Shown piece after piece: positions 31,266-38,170 of a DNA stretch of 38,170 nt. The notes under the pieces are model-generated. The model had not been told where the DNA came from and did not search any database. It saw only the letters and a program-made list of their open reading frames with translations. Location of the stretch: assembly GCA_023388195.1 (NCBI GenBank), contig JAEWGR010000164.1:1-38170 (forward strand). The letters are read 5' to 3'. The translations under genes and the position numbers were made by a program. This DNA comes from Bacillota bacterium. GTDB taxonomy: Bacteria > Bacillota > Negativicutes > Sporomusales > Sporomusaceae. Every line of letters starts with the position of its first letter. Positions within the stretch are counted from its first letter, which is position 1.

Positions 31266-32636
31266 TTACATAGTCCAGGTCCACAGCCAGTTAAAGGCCA
31301 TTGCTTCTAAATCATCCCAGGGCTGCTGAATCAAACCCTCATTCCCCCGTATGCCGCCAAGCTCCTTAGCCCTGATTTCCCAGGGGGTGATCCGGTGTTG
31401 CCGGGCTACCGCATCAGGCGCAACTTTAACCTCAGCAGGCGGCTTTGGCACCGGGTTGAGATTTTTATCATACCAGCCGTATTGCATGATCGTATCGATC
31501 ATAGCCCGGAAGTTTTCTGGCTTGGTGCCATAGGGTATATTGCAGCCGCCATTGATAATAAAGCCCCCGCCTTTACCCAAAGTCTCGCACAAATGGTGTA
31601 CCCGCTCAACAACTTCAGCCGGGGTTCCCAGAATAAAGGTGGAATCAGGTATGCCCCCGGAAATGGCCTGCTGCCGGCCAAAATCAGCTTTGGCCTTAAA
31701 GATGTCACCCTGGGTGTCAATATCGCAAAGTACCTTGCCTTTAGGCAATTCATTAAAATGATGCCAGTGTTGTTTCCAGTCCCCTTCCAGATAAGCCCGG
31801 ACAGTATACCCGGCGGCAATCAATTTTTCCAGCACCCGCTTAAAGGATGGCCAATAGAAGGTATCAAACTGCTTAGGCGACATAAAGCAGGCTTTATGGG
31901 TTGGCACAAAAATCGGGTAGCGCCGCAGCGGGTCAGCGTTGGCCAGGGCAAATCGCACCATGATGTCAACAAGCACATCACAAGCCGCCAGCACCAGTTG
32001 GGGCCGGCGGTAGGTATCCATCAGCACCCCCCGCAGGCCTCTCAGCATGTCTCCCAGCACATCAAACGGAGCAATAAAAACCCCGGTAGTAGGCTGAGGC
32101 ATTCCGCACATTGTTTCCAGTTTCATTGACCTGTTGCGCATAATATCAACCATCATCATCTGCGCCATACCGGCTTTCAAAAAGGCCATATGGGAACGGC
32201 TGGGGCTTATATTACTGTATTCACCAAGGACCCGGGGCAAAAACTTGTCCAGCATAAATTCGCCGGGGTTCTGAATTAACAGCTCATACTCATCGGCCTG
32301 CATGTACTCTTCCGCAACAAACTGGAATTGATGATTAGGAGGCAGGTCCCGCCCCGGCAGCCTGTAGGTTTTGCAGCCAACTGCATCATACATGGGTGCC
32401 CAGACACGGTTGTCACGTAAGGCGTCAATCTCCGGAAAGTCTGTAATGAAGGCCATTTCCGCCTGCAACCATATATCAGGATCATAGATAATCTCCTGAT
32501 GGTTGGCACCGGTATATACCTCGGCCAGATAGCAGGAATTGGAGGCAATCGGAATCCTGTCGGTTGGCTCCAGTGCAATCGTAGCCTGATATCTTCCTAA
32601 TCGCTCATTATATAACTTCTGCATTTCCAGAGACAT
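31266..32636 (-). CDS. UroD-family methyltransferase, long form
   Basis: This 456-residue protein is of the uroporphyrinogen-decarboxylase-like methyltransferase superfamily. The family opening is visible (RLGRYQATIALEPTDRIPI), and so are the glycine-rich end GGFIINGGCNIPYGTKPENF and the VRAYLEGDW segment where shorter relatives have their His-containing zinc motif. It exceeds the 298-residue homologue by about 150 residues, including an extra C-terminal tail with several Trp. Long forms often act as the substrate-specific methyltransferase I, for instance on methoxylated aromatic or other methylated compounds, but the substrate here is not evident. It sits 25 bases after the MFS gene and 75 before the porin. 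AGAGG precedes the ATG. Confidence 0.8.
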   Translation of the reverse strand: MSLEMQKLYNERLGRYQATIALEPTDRIPIASNSCYLAEVYTGANHQEIIYDPDIWLQAEMAFITDFPEIDALRDNRVWAPMYDAVGCKTYRLPGRDLPPNHQFQFVAEEYMQADEYELLIQNPGEFMLDKFLPRVLGEYSNISPSRSHMAFLKAGMAQMMMVDIMRNRSMKLETMCGMPQPTTGVFIAPFDVLGDMLRGLRGVLMDTYRRPQLVLAACDVLVDIMVRFALANADPLRRYPIFVPTHKACFMSPKQFDTFYWPSFKRVLEKLIAAGYTVRAYLEGDWKQHWHHFNELPKGKVLCDIDTQGDIFKAKADFGRQQAISGGIPDSTFILGTPAEVVERVHHLCETLGKGGGFIINGGCNIPYGTKPENFRAMIDTIMQYGWYDKNLNPVPKPPAEVKVAPDAVARQHRITPWEIRAKELGGIRGNEGLIQQPWDDLEAMAFNWLWTWTM

Positions 32637-32661
32637 GGACCATACCTCTTTTCATGTTAGT

Positions 32662-33867
32662 TTAGCTGCTGATAGTAGCGGTCTGGTTTGTGCGCCCTAC
32701 CGGCAGCAGCAGCAATATGCCGACAAGCGGTCCTGCCGCCATCATCCACCACACGGTATTAAAGCTGCCGGTAGCATCAATGGAGAAACCCAGGATAACA
32801 GGGCCAATCATCGATGCCAGCTGGAATATAAAGTTGGAAATGCCGTTGGCGGTTGCTGCCCACTCTTTACCTGCAAACTCCGAGATTAATATAGTCAGCT
32901 GCGGGTTGGCCATGTAAGAACAGAAGCCAAAGGCAAACCCCACCGCACACAACATACTTAATGTGGTCTGGTAACCAAAATACACCGTCAGCGGAATAAT
33001 TGCCACATAGGACAAAATCAGCAGCTTCTTGCGATTGCCCATCCGGTCGGAAAGATACCCTGATACCATCGGGGCAATCACACCGCCGATGCCATAAAGA
33101 ATCATGACCAAGCCGGCATCGGCCAGTGAGAAACCTAACTTCTTAATATAAGCATTGGCCCAGGTTGCCGTCCCCAGTTCCACCCACATCAGGCAGAAAC
33201 CGGCGGCAGCAGTCAGCAGGATATCCCGGTTGCCGAATACCACCTTGAACCCGCCCAGCATACTTTTTTCGCCTTTCGGCTCATCGGTTGTACGCACCAG
33301 GAAATAAATAGCAATTCCCAGCAATACGGTGGCAACACCAATAAACTTAAAAGCCCCCTGCCAGCCAAATGCCTGATTCAAGGCCGGCACAATATAATTG
33401 GATAATACAATACCGCCCGACGGGGCAGCCAGCATAATCCCGAAGGCTATCCCGCGCTCTTTGGCCGGGAACCATTCCATCAGAGCCCGTGAGCAGGCCG
33501 CAAACACGGCGCCTGCGCCCAGGCCGGTCACTGCCCGCAGCCAGAAGCCCGTATCATACCCCTGCATATACCCCATGCCGAAGGTCGAAAACCCTTCCAT
33601 GATTAAGCTGATAGCCAGGATCAATCGTACGCCAAAACGGTCGGCCAATACGCCGGCCGGGATTTGCGTCACCACATAGCCAAAATAGAAGGCACTCATA
33701 AAGGCTCCGGCCTGAGTCATTTTCATGCCAAGTGCAGGTACAATCACCGGTATAAGGGGCGGCCACGCAAAACGGGTTACGAAAGTAAATAAAAAACATA
33801 AAAACATTAATAACAATACGACCCACCGGTACTGATTAAACTCGTCCTTTTTTATCTGCGTTTCCAT
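32662..33867 (-). CDS. MFS transporter, intact
   Basis: This is a carrier of about 401 residues with 12 hydrophobic segments in two six-helix halves. The conserved loop motif between helices 2 and 3 reads GVLADRFGVR, a major-facilitator signature. The nearest relatives by style are organic-anion carriers. It is the first gene of the methyl-transfer cluster and is closely similar to the broken carrier at 25872-27080, so the two arose by duplication and this copy is the working one. The ATG at 33867 has AAGGGAGG upstream; the longer frame lacks one. A palindromic operator-like site lies 94 bases upstream. It probably imports the cluster's substrate. Confidence 0.9.
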   Translation of the reverse strand: METQIKKDEFNQYRWVVLLLMFLCFLFTFVTRFAWPPLIPVIVPALGMKMTQAGAFMSAFYFGYVVTQIPAGVLADRFGVRLILAISLIMEGFSTFGMGYMQGYDTGFWLRAVTGLGAGAVFAACSRALMEWFPAKERGIAFGIMLAAPSGGIVLSNYIVPALNQAFGWQGAFKFIGVATVLLGIAIYFLVRTTDEPKGEKSMLGGFKVVFGNRDILLTAAAGFCLMWVELGTATWANAYIKKLGFSLADAGLVMILYGIGGVIAPMVSGYLSDRMGNRKKLLILSYVAIIPLTVYFGYQTTLSMLCAVGFAFGFCSYMANPQLTILISEFAGKEWAATANGISNFIFQLASMIGPVILGFSIDATGSFNTVWWMMAAGPLVGILLLLPVGRTNQTATISS

Positions 33868-34248
33868 ACTAACCTCCCTTTGCTTGCCTGTAACAGCTAA
33901 CCTGAAACTCGACCTCCTTCCGTGTAGGGATAATGGATTCATAATTTCGCCTAGTCGAATAGTTGTCTACACAAGTTTTTATTCTACATTATCTGTCAAA
34001 TTCCTGCATCGTTTTCTAATAATTTATAATATTTTATCATATCAAAATATACCTGCTACTATTATATATTGGTTGAAAATAGTCACGACCTGCTTGCAGT
34101 GGGTAATACCTCACTCTAATTAATCTGCCCCGATATTCCCTGGTCAGTCCTATAACTTTACATATAGTGTATAATTAAAGGGAATTAATTAAAAGGGTTT
34201 GTCTTATGTTAAGATAAGTATAGACTTATGACAAGGAGCTTTTCGTTT
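33868..34248. other. Divergent control region of the MFS and LysR genes
   Basis: About 380 bases without a gene, AT-rich. It contains the operator-like palindrome at 33961-33976. Two regulators, the adjacent LysR protein and the GntR protein of the cluster, could both act here. Promoter hexamers are present in several weak combinations but none is convincing. Confidence 0.5.
33961..33976. promoter_or_regulatory. Palindromic GntR-like operator
   Basis: AGTTGTCTACACAAGT is symmetric at 12 of 16 positions and matches the TTGT-N-TA-N-ACAA form bound by many GntR/UTRA regulators. A 12-base part recurs at 27108 before the other MFS gene. Confidence 0.6.
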
Positions 34249-35151
34249 ATGGACTTACGGCAATTGGAATACTTCCAAATGACAGGCCGTCTCAAAAGTA
34301 TTTCTAAAGCAGCAGAACAATTGCGGGTTGCTCAACCATCTGTCTCTATTGCGATTCAAAAATTAGAAGAGGAGCTTGGCATCCGGCTCTTTGACCGCAG
34401 CCAAAGACAGATCCAGCTTACTGCCGAGGGACTTATTTTTGCGCAGCGGGTTAACGATATCCTGACTCGCGTCAGCGACTCCGTAACCGAAATGAAAGAT
34501 TTGCGCCTGTTGCAGAAAGGTTCAATTAAGATCGGTATTCCGCCTATGATTGGCGCGTTTCTTTTTCCCCACATCTTTTCGCAGTTCCGCAAACAATATC
34601 CATTCCTGGAGCTCAGCGCCATTGAAGGCGGTTCTTTAACTATGCAAAAATTAATTGAACAGGGGAAACTCGATATTGGGATTATTACCAGATCCCCTGG
34701 TGCCAGCAGTTTAGAGCTGCTTCCCATTACCACCGGCCAACTCCTGGTATGCCTGCCATTAGACCATCCATTGACCGCCCTGCCCCAGATCCCGTTTGAA
34801 CGCTTGCGTGATCAGCCGTTCATTCTATTAAAAGAAGATACCTTTATCAGGCAGATTATCCTGGCAGAGTGCGATAAATATACATTTAAACCCCAGATCA
34901 TTTTTTCATCAAGCCAGATTGAAACCCTGATCGGTCTTGTGGAACAGGGAATCGGTATTTCTTTTCTTTTTGATGCCATTACCCATAAACACCCCACAAT
35001 TGAAAGCCGCCCCCTCCTGCAACCGATTTCCCACGAAATTGTGTTAGCCTGGAATCCAAACAGATATTTATCCAATGCTGCCCGGGCTTTTATCGAGTTC
35101 ATGACAGGCTCGTTCCAGTCTTCGCCTCTTTCCGGCAGCCAACAACCTTAA
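34249..35151 (+). CDS. LysR-family transcription regulator
   Basis: This is a protein of about 300 residues. The LysR helix-turn-helix is at residues 1-60 (MDLRQLEYFQMTGRLKSISKAAEQL...QPSVSIAIQKLEEELGIRLF). The periplasmic-binding-protein-like effector domain covers 90-295 (KIGIPPMIGAFLFPHIFSQF, LDIGIITRSPG, GIGISFLFDAI). It is divergent from the methyl-transfer cluster, the usual arrangement for a LysR activator of its neighbour. The MDLRQLEYF start is standard for the family and has AAGGAG upstream; an ATG seven codons earlier is less likely. Its ligand is unknown. Confidence 0.93.
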   Translation: MDLRQLEYFQMTGRLKSISKAAEQLRVAQPSVSIAIQKLEEELGIRLFDRSQRQIQLTAEGLIFAQRVNDILTRVSDSVTEMKDLRLLQKGSIKIGIPPMIGAFLFPHIFSQFRKQYPFLELSAIEGGSLTMQKLIEQGKLDIGIITRSPGASSLELLPITTGQLLVCLPLDHPLTALPQIPFERLRDQPFILLKEDTFIRQIILAECDKYTFKPQIIFSSSQIETLIGLVEQGIGISFLFDAITHKHPTIESRPLLQPISHEIVLAWNPNRYLSNAARAFIEFMTGSFQSSPLSGSQQP

Positions 35152-35175
35152 TACAAGCTCTTGTTGGCAACTTTT
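35138..35175 (+). terminator. Terminator overlapping the end of the LysR gene
   Basis: GCCAACAA and TTGTTGGC arms around a 15-base loop are followed by AACTTTTT; the stop codon lies in the loop. Confidence 0.75.
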
Positions 35176-35466
35176 TAATAATACCCGCCAGGACAGTATA
35201 CCCAGCGGCTTACCGGCGCACACTAAGGTACAGATACTTGGAGCATGAAAAAAAATTCCGGTCAGGCTTACGGCGTTACTCTTGTTAAAAAACCGGTTAC
35301 ATTCGCAACAGCTATTCGCAAATTGTAATCCTGTTATACCGCCTTTTTAGCACCTTTTGTCCATTAATTTACTATGGAGAATAAGAAATTCAGACCGGTA
35401 ATTGCAGGTTTATAAATTAGCATATTGACGGGCTTAAATACCAATGATATAATTATGGTTTTTAAG

Positions 35467-35495
35467 TTGATATTTATCTAAAATTATGTTATACT
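35467..35495 (+). promoter_or_regulatory. Promoter of the CarD-like gene
   Basis: TTGATA (35467-35472) and TATACT (35490-35495) are separated by 17 bases, 30 bases before the start codon. The gap of about 350 bases from the LysR gene to here holds nothing else I can support. Confidence 0.7.
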
Positions 35496-35524
35496 TAATA
35501 ACATCGTTACTAGGGGGTGACTTC

Positions 35525-36010
35525 ATGTTTCAAATTGGCGATAAGATTTTCTACCCGATGCATGGCGGGGGTATTATCGAGAGCATCGAGGAAAAGGAAA
35601 TGTTCGGGGAAAAGCAGCTTTATTATGTCGTGAATATACCTCATAGAAACATGCAGGTAATGCTCCCTTTTGATAAGACCGAGAAGCTCGGTATGCGCCC
35701 GGTTGTCGATCCGGATAAACTTGATGATGTGTTAAGTACCTTCCACAACCACGGAGAAACTGAGTTGATAATGAATGACACACAAAGACAGCGCGTAAAC
35801 ATGTCCAAAATGAAGACAGGCGACATCTATGAGGAAATTGCGGTCATACGTGATTTATTACGTATCAAAAACAAGCGCAAACTCGGTATGGCTGACAAGA
35901 ATATGCTTGATAACGTCCGTCAGATTCTCATTAGCGAGGTCGTACTGGTCAAAGACATTCCCCATGAACAAGCAACTAATTTCTTAGATGAAATGTTTAA
36001 TGCCAAGTAA
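35525..36010 (+). CDS. CarD-family transcription factor
   Basis: This 161-residue protein has the RNA-polymerase-interacting Tudor-like domain at residues 1-60 (MFQIGDKIFYPMHGGGIIESIEE, QLYYVVNIPHRNMQVMLPFD) and a helical C-terminal domain at 75-161. It matches the CarD/CdnL group, which binds the RNA polymerase beta subunit and stabilises open promoter complexes, especially at growth-related genes. It is a single gene with its own consensus-like promoter and terminator. GGGGGTG precedes the ATG; the longer frame from 35486 overlaps the promoter and is rejected. Confidence 0.92.
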   Translation: MFQIGDKIFYPMHGGGIIESIEEKEMFGEKQLYYVVNIPHRNMQVMLPFDKTEKLGMRPVVDPDKLDDVLSTFHNHGETELIMNDTQRQRVNMSKMKTGDIYEEIAVIRDLLRIKNKRKLGMADKNMLDNVRQILISEVVLVKDIPHEQATNFLDEMFNAK

Positions 36011-36021
36011 GACTATGGCAA

Positions 36022-36056
36022 AACATCCTGGCATATTGACCAGGATGTTTTTTATT
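36022..36056 (+). terminator. Terminator of the CarD-like gene
   Basis: AACATCCTGG and CCAGGATGTT around an eight-base loop are followed by TTTTATTTTTT. It also separates the convergent phosphatase gene. Confidence 0.9.
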
Positions 36057-36121
36057 TTTTCTCTAGTATATCCCGCCCCGATTTCCGGCGAATAAACCGG
36101 TATGAAGCAGGGCTCCAGTCT

Positions 36122-37378
36122 TTACTTGCTAATTTCCCAGGTATCAATCAGCAGGCCGTTCTGGCTGAACGCGCTGACACGCAGCGAATTGCCGCCGGTC
36201 TCGACTGTAATGTAGGTTGCGGCCGCCAGTGGATTAAGAAAAAACTGATTCCAATCTTTCGCGACCGTATTGGCGTAGGTTTTGGTACCGCTGCGGCCAC
36301 TGGCCACGTAGATTGTGCCGCCGTCGGGGCTACCGGCGGCGATCCCGCCCTGCAGAGGATAGGTACGGGCATAGACGTGATCATGACCGGTAAAAACCAG
36401 ATCAACATGATATTGATCAAAAAGAGGCCCAAAGACCCGTTGGAGACTGGCATCTTCCGGCTGGGGCTTATTATTGTAAAGCGGTCGGTGTATAAAGGCG
36501 ATCTTCCATTTTTTATCAGTCAGCATGAGGTCCCGCTGGAGCCAGTTGCTTTGTTTTGTCAGCATATCAGGCTCAAACTGCCGTTGCTCGCCGGCCTGGC
36601 TGTCCAGCATGATAAAATGGACATCACCATAATCAAAAGAGTATACCTGCCCCTTAAGCCCTTCAGGGCCATTCGGCGGCAATTTGAACTGGGCTGTAAA
36701 AAAAACCGGTTTTGAGAACTGCCGCTCCGGTGTGTAAGATTCATGGTTACCGGCAACAGGCATGGCCGGAATGGTATCAACTACTCCAAGGGCCGCACTA
36801 AACCAGCCCTCCCAATGGTTATAATCCTGCCCCACATCCACAAGATCACCGACATTGGTAAAAAATACAGCATCCCTGTTAGCCTGAAACGCCTGTCTCA
36901 CCGTAGCTTGCCAGACACCATAATTGATGCTCTGAGAATCACCGAACACCAGGAATTTAAAGCCCGGCACCTGGGTGGCAGCGGTGGTAAAAGACCGGGG
37001 TTCGCTCCAGTGCTCCGGGGTTCCCACCCGGTATAGATAGCGGGTGCCAGGCTTAAGGCCGGTCAGGGTCACCGAATGGATTGCCATATCGCCGGTATTG
37101 GTGCGCAGCACCTCGATCCCTGCCGCTGCCCTGGCGCCGGCAGGAAAGGCCGTAAAGCCAACTGCTTCTGCATACTCCGCCTGCCCGCCTACCGTGGCCG
37201 TCCCTGTCCGCCAGGTGATCGTCTGGGTAGTGGCCGGATCGGCCGACCAGGTTAACGTAATATGATCCGGTGATGCATTTGGCCCGGTAACAGCCACAGC
37301 GGGGAGCAAGGCTGCCGAACTCAGCAATAGGATTATACATAGACATAAAACCTGTACAAACCCGGATGATTTTCGCAT
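36122..37378 (-). CDS. Secreted purple-acid-phosphatase-like metallophosphoesterase
   Basis: This is a 418-residue protein. The signal peptide is residues 1-30 (FVQVLCLCIILLLSSAALLPAVAV). A fibronectin/PAP N-terminal domain covers about 35-140 (HITLTWSADPATTQTITWRT, LTGLKPGTRYLYRVG). The calcineurin-like catalytic domain covers about 145-385, with metal-site motifs FGDSQS, GDLVDVG, GNHES, HRPLY and GHDHVYAR in the right order. A small beta end follows (ITVETGGNSLRVSAFS). It would hydrolyse phosphate esters outside the cytoplasmic membrane, probably in the periplasm. It stands alone, not in a phosphate-uptake operon, so phosphate-starvation control is only a guess. TAGGTGAG lies before the ATG. 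Confidence 0.93.
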   Translation of the reverse strand: MRKSSGFVQVLCLCIILLLSSAALLPAVAVTGPNASPDHITLTWSADPATTQTITWRTGTATVGGQAEYAEAVGFTAFPAGARAAAGIEVLRTNTGDMAIHSVTLTGLKPGTRYLYRVGTPEHWSEPRSFTTAATQVPGFKFLVFGDSQSINYGVWQATVRQAFQANRDAVFFTNVGDLVDVGQDYNHWEGWFSAALGVVDTIPAMPVAGNHESYTPERQFSKPVFFTAQFKLPPNGPEGLKGQVYSFDYGDVHFIMLDSQAGEQRQFEPDMLTKQSNWLQRDLMLTDKKWKIAFIHRPLYNNKPQPEDASLQRVFGPLFDQYHVDLVFTGHDHVYARTYPLQGGIAAGSPDGGTIYVASGRSGTKTYANTVAKDWNQFFLNPLAAATYITVETGGNSLRVSAFSQNGLLIDTWEISK

Positions 37379-37398
37379 TATCTCACCTACTTGTCGGT

Positions 37399-37950
37399 TT
37401 AGAAATCCCGTAATTTGATCTGCAGCATGTCAGTTAAATGCAAAAAACTGCTGGCTTGGGCCTCCGCTTTTGCGAATAGGGCAATCAAGGCACAGGTTCG
37501 GGCATCATGCAGGGCATTGTGGTGCTCAAATTCAATAGCAAACCGCCTTGCCAGGGTTGATAATTTATAGTTTTCGAGATCTGACCAGACTTTTCTGGCA
37601 ATATCCACCGTACAGGCATAACGGAACGCGGGATGGGGAAGCCCATACTCATCAAGCATCCCCCGTAATACACTCATATCAAAGGCAGCATTATGGGCAA
37701 TTACAATTTTATTATCCAGGTGCGGCCTGATTCGGTCCCACAATTCGGCAAACGTGGGTTTATCCCTCACATCTGCCGCTGTCAGGCCATGAATCTTTGT
37801 ATTCCAGTAACTAAACTGCAGCACAGGCGGCCGTATAAGCGAATAGGCCGTACGGACAATGACCCCGTTCTCCACCGTAATCGCAGCCAGGCTGCACGCA
37901 CTGGCCCGGCTGCTGTTGGCTGTCTCAAAATCAATCGCAACATAATTCAT
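37399..37950 (-). CDS. DEDDh 3'-5' exonuclease (DNA polymerase III epsilon-like)
   Basis: This 183-residue protein has the RNase-T/DnaQ exonuclease fold. The catalytic residues are visible: Asp7 and Glu9 in AIDFETA, the Asp in AHNAAFDMSVL, and the His/Asp pair in HNALHDARTCAL. It is a stand-alone exonuclease without BRCT or polymerase parts, as in many Firmicutes, and probably trims DNA or RNA ends in repair. It follows the phosphatase gene's upstream side by 20 bases on the same strand, but they need not be functionally linked. No strong ribosome site is seen before the ATG. Confidence 0.9.
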   Translation of the reverse strand: MNYVAIDFETANSSRASACSLAAITVENGVIVRTAYSLIRPPVLQFSYWNTKIHGLTAADVRDKPTFAELWDRIRPHLDNKIVIAHNAAFDMSVLRGMLDEYGLPHPAFRYACTVDIARKVWSDLENYKLSTLARRFAIEFEHHNALHDARTCALIALFAKAEAQASSFLHLTDMLQIKLRDF

Positions 37951-38040
37951 TATCTGGTAACCCCGCCGGTATGGCGCTAAGCCGGCGGCCTTTCTGTTTT
38001 TTAGCAGCCCTGTTGGCCCCCTTGCCGGTCACTGCATCTA

Positions 38041-38078
38041 AAAAACGCCCTGCAATCTGACTTTGACAGGGCGTTTTT
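38041..38078. terminator. Terminator between exonuclease and chemotaxis genes
   Basis: A 12-bp stem, AAAAACGCCCTG with CAGGGCGTTTTT, around a 14-base loop. It lies just past the 3' end of the receptor gene at the window edge and serves it on the minus strand. Confidence 0.9.
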
Positions 38079-38093
38079 CTTATAGCTCAGCCA

Positions 38094-38170
38094 CTATATC
38101 TTGAAACGGTTAACTACCTGCTGAAATTCCTGGGCCAGTGATGCCAGGGCTTCACTGGAGGAGGCAATCT
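38094..38170 (-). CDS. Methyl-accepting chemotaxis protein, C-terminal end only
   Basis: The last 24 codons of a gene that runs off the right edge read IASSSEALASLAQEFQQVVN then RFKI and stop. This is the closing helix of a chemotaxis-receptor signalling domain and resembles the end of the 22455-24146 receptor (IAAASEALAKMAEELQ). Nothing can be said of its sensor. Confidence 0.8.
   Translation of the reverse strand, partial: IASSSEALASLAQEFQQVVNRFKI

Noticed and set aside
31395..32129. 244-codon plus-strand frame opposite the long methyltransferase gene
   Set aside because: Antisense to a clearly conserved protein; composition is that of a shadow frame.

Overview
The window looks like the chromosome of an anaerobic diderm Firmicute of the Negativicutes, most likely the Sporomusaceae. 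The main support is an outer-membrane porin with an N-terminal SLH domain (29724-31190), a small signal-peptide beta-barrel protein, and UroD-type methyltransferases with a corrinoid protein, as in methyl-group-using acetogens. The genus is inference. No rRNA, tRNA, IS element or CRISPR array was seen.

Region 1 (about 270-20060, all minus strand) is a phage-tail locus without head genes. In transcription order it holds a sigma-region-4-like regulator (19583-19981), a small protein, a tail-completion-like protein, a tail-tube-like protein, a small protein, tail-assembly chaperones linked by a probable -1 frameshift, then a cassette of polymorphic toxin, immunity protein and beta-helix tail spike, bounded by a terminator on each side. 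Next come a short tape-measure-like protein, a baseplate/Dit-like protein, a large tail hub, a repeat-rich fibre, two small tip proteins, a second fibre, a holin and a glucosaminidase. A second toxin, with a colicin E3-type rRNase C-terminus, and its probable immunity gene end the locus. Terminase, portal, protease and capsid genes are absent where they would be expected, and ordinary chromosomal genes follow at once. The best reading is an F-type (flexible, non-contractile) tailocin-like particle with lysis genes and two toxin-immunity pairs.

Region 2 (19982-20935) is gene-free. It carries an operator-like palindrome, a cobalamin riboswitch followed directly by a terminator and no gene, several terminators, and copies of a structured repeat. 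The riboswitch may have lost its target when the tail locus arrived.

Region 3 (20936-25807) holds signalling genes: a PAS-GGDEF-HD-GYP protein and a methyl-accepting chemotaxis protein behind a strong promoter, then an XRE regulator and a small outer-membrane barrel protein on the plus strand.

Region 4 (25872-35175) is a methyl-transfer cluster: MFS transporter, UroD-family methyltransferase, SLH porin, GntR/UTRA regulator, corrinoid protein, second UroD-family methyltransferase and a second MFS gene broken by one in-frame stop. A LysR regulator is divergent at its head. A shared GntR-like operator lies before both MFS genes. Together these suggest import of a methylated compound through a dedicated outer-membrane porin and inner-membrane carrier, then demethylation through a corrinoid protein. 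The substrate is unknown.

Region 5 (35176-38170) holds a CarD-like transcription factor, a secreted purple-acid-phosphatase-like enzyme, a DEDDh exonuclease, and the last residues of another chemotaxis receptor cut by the window edge.
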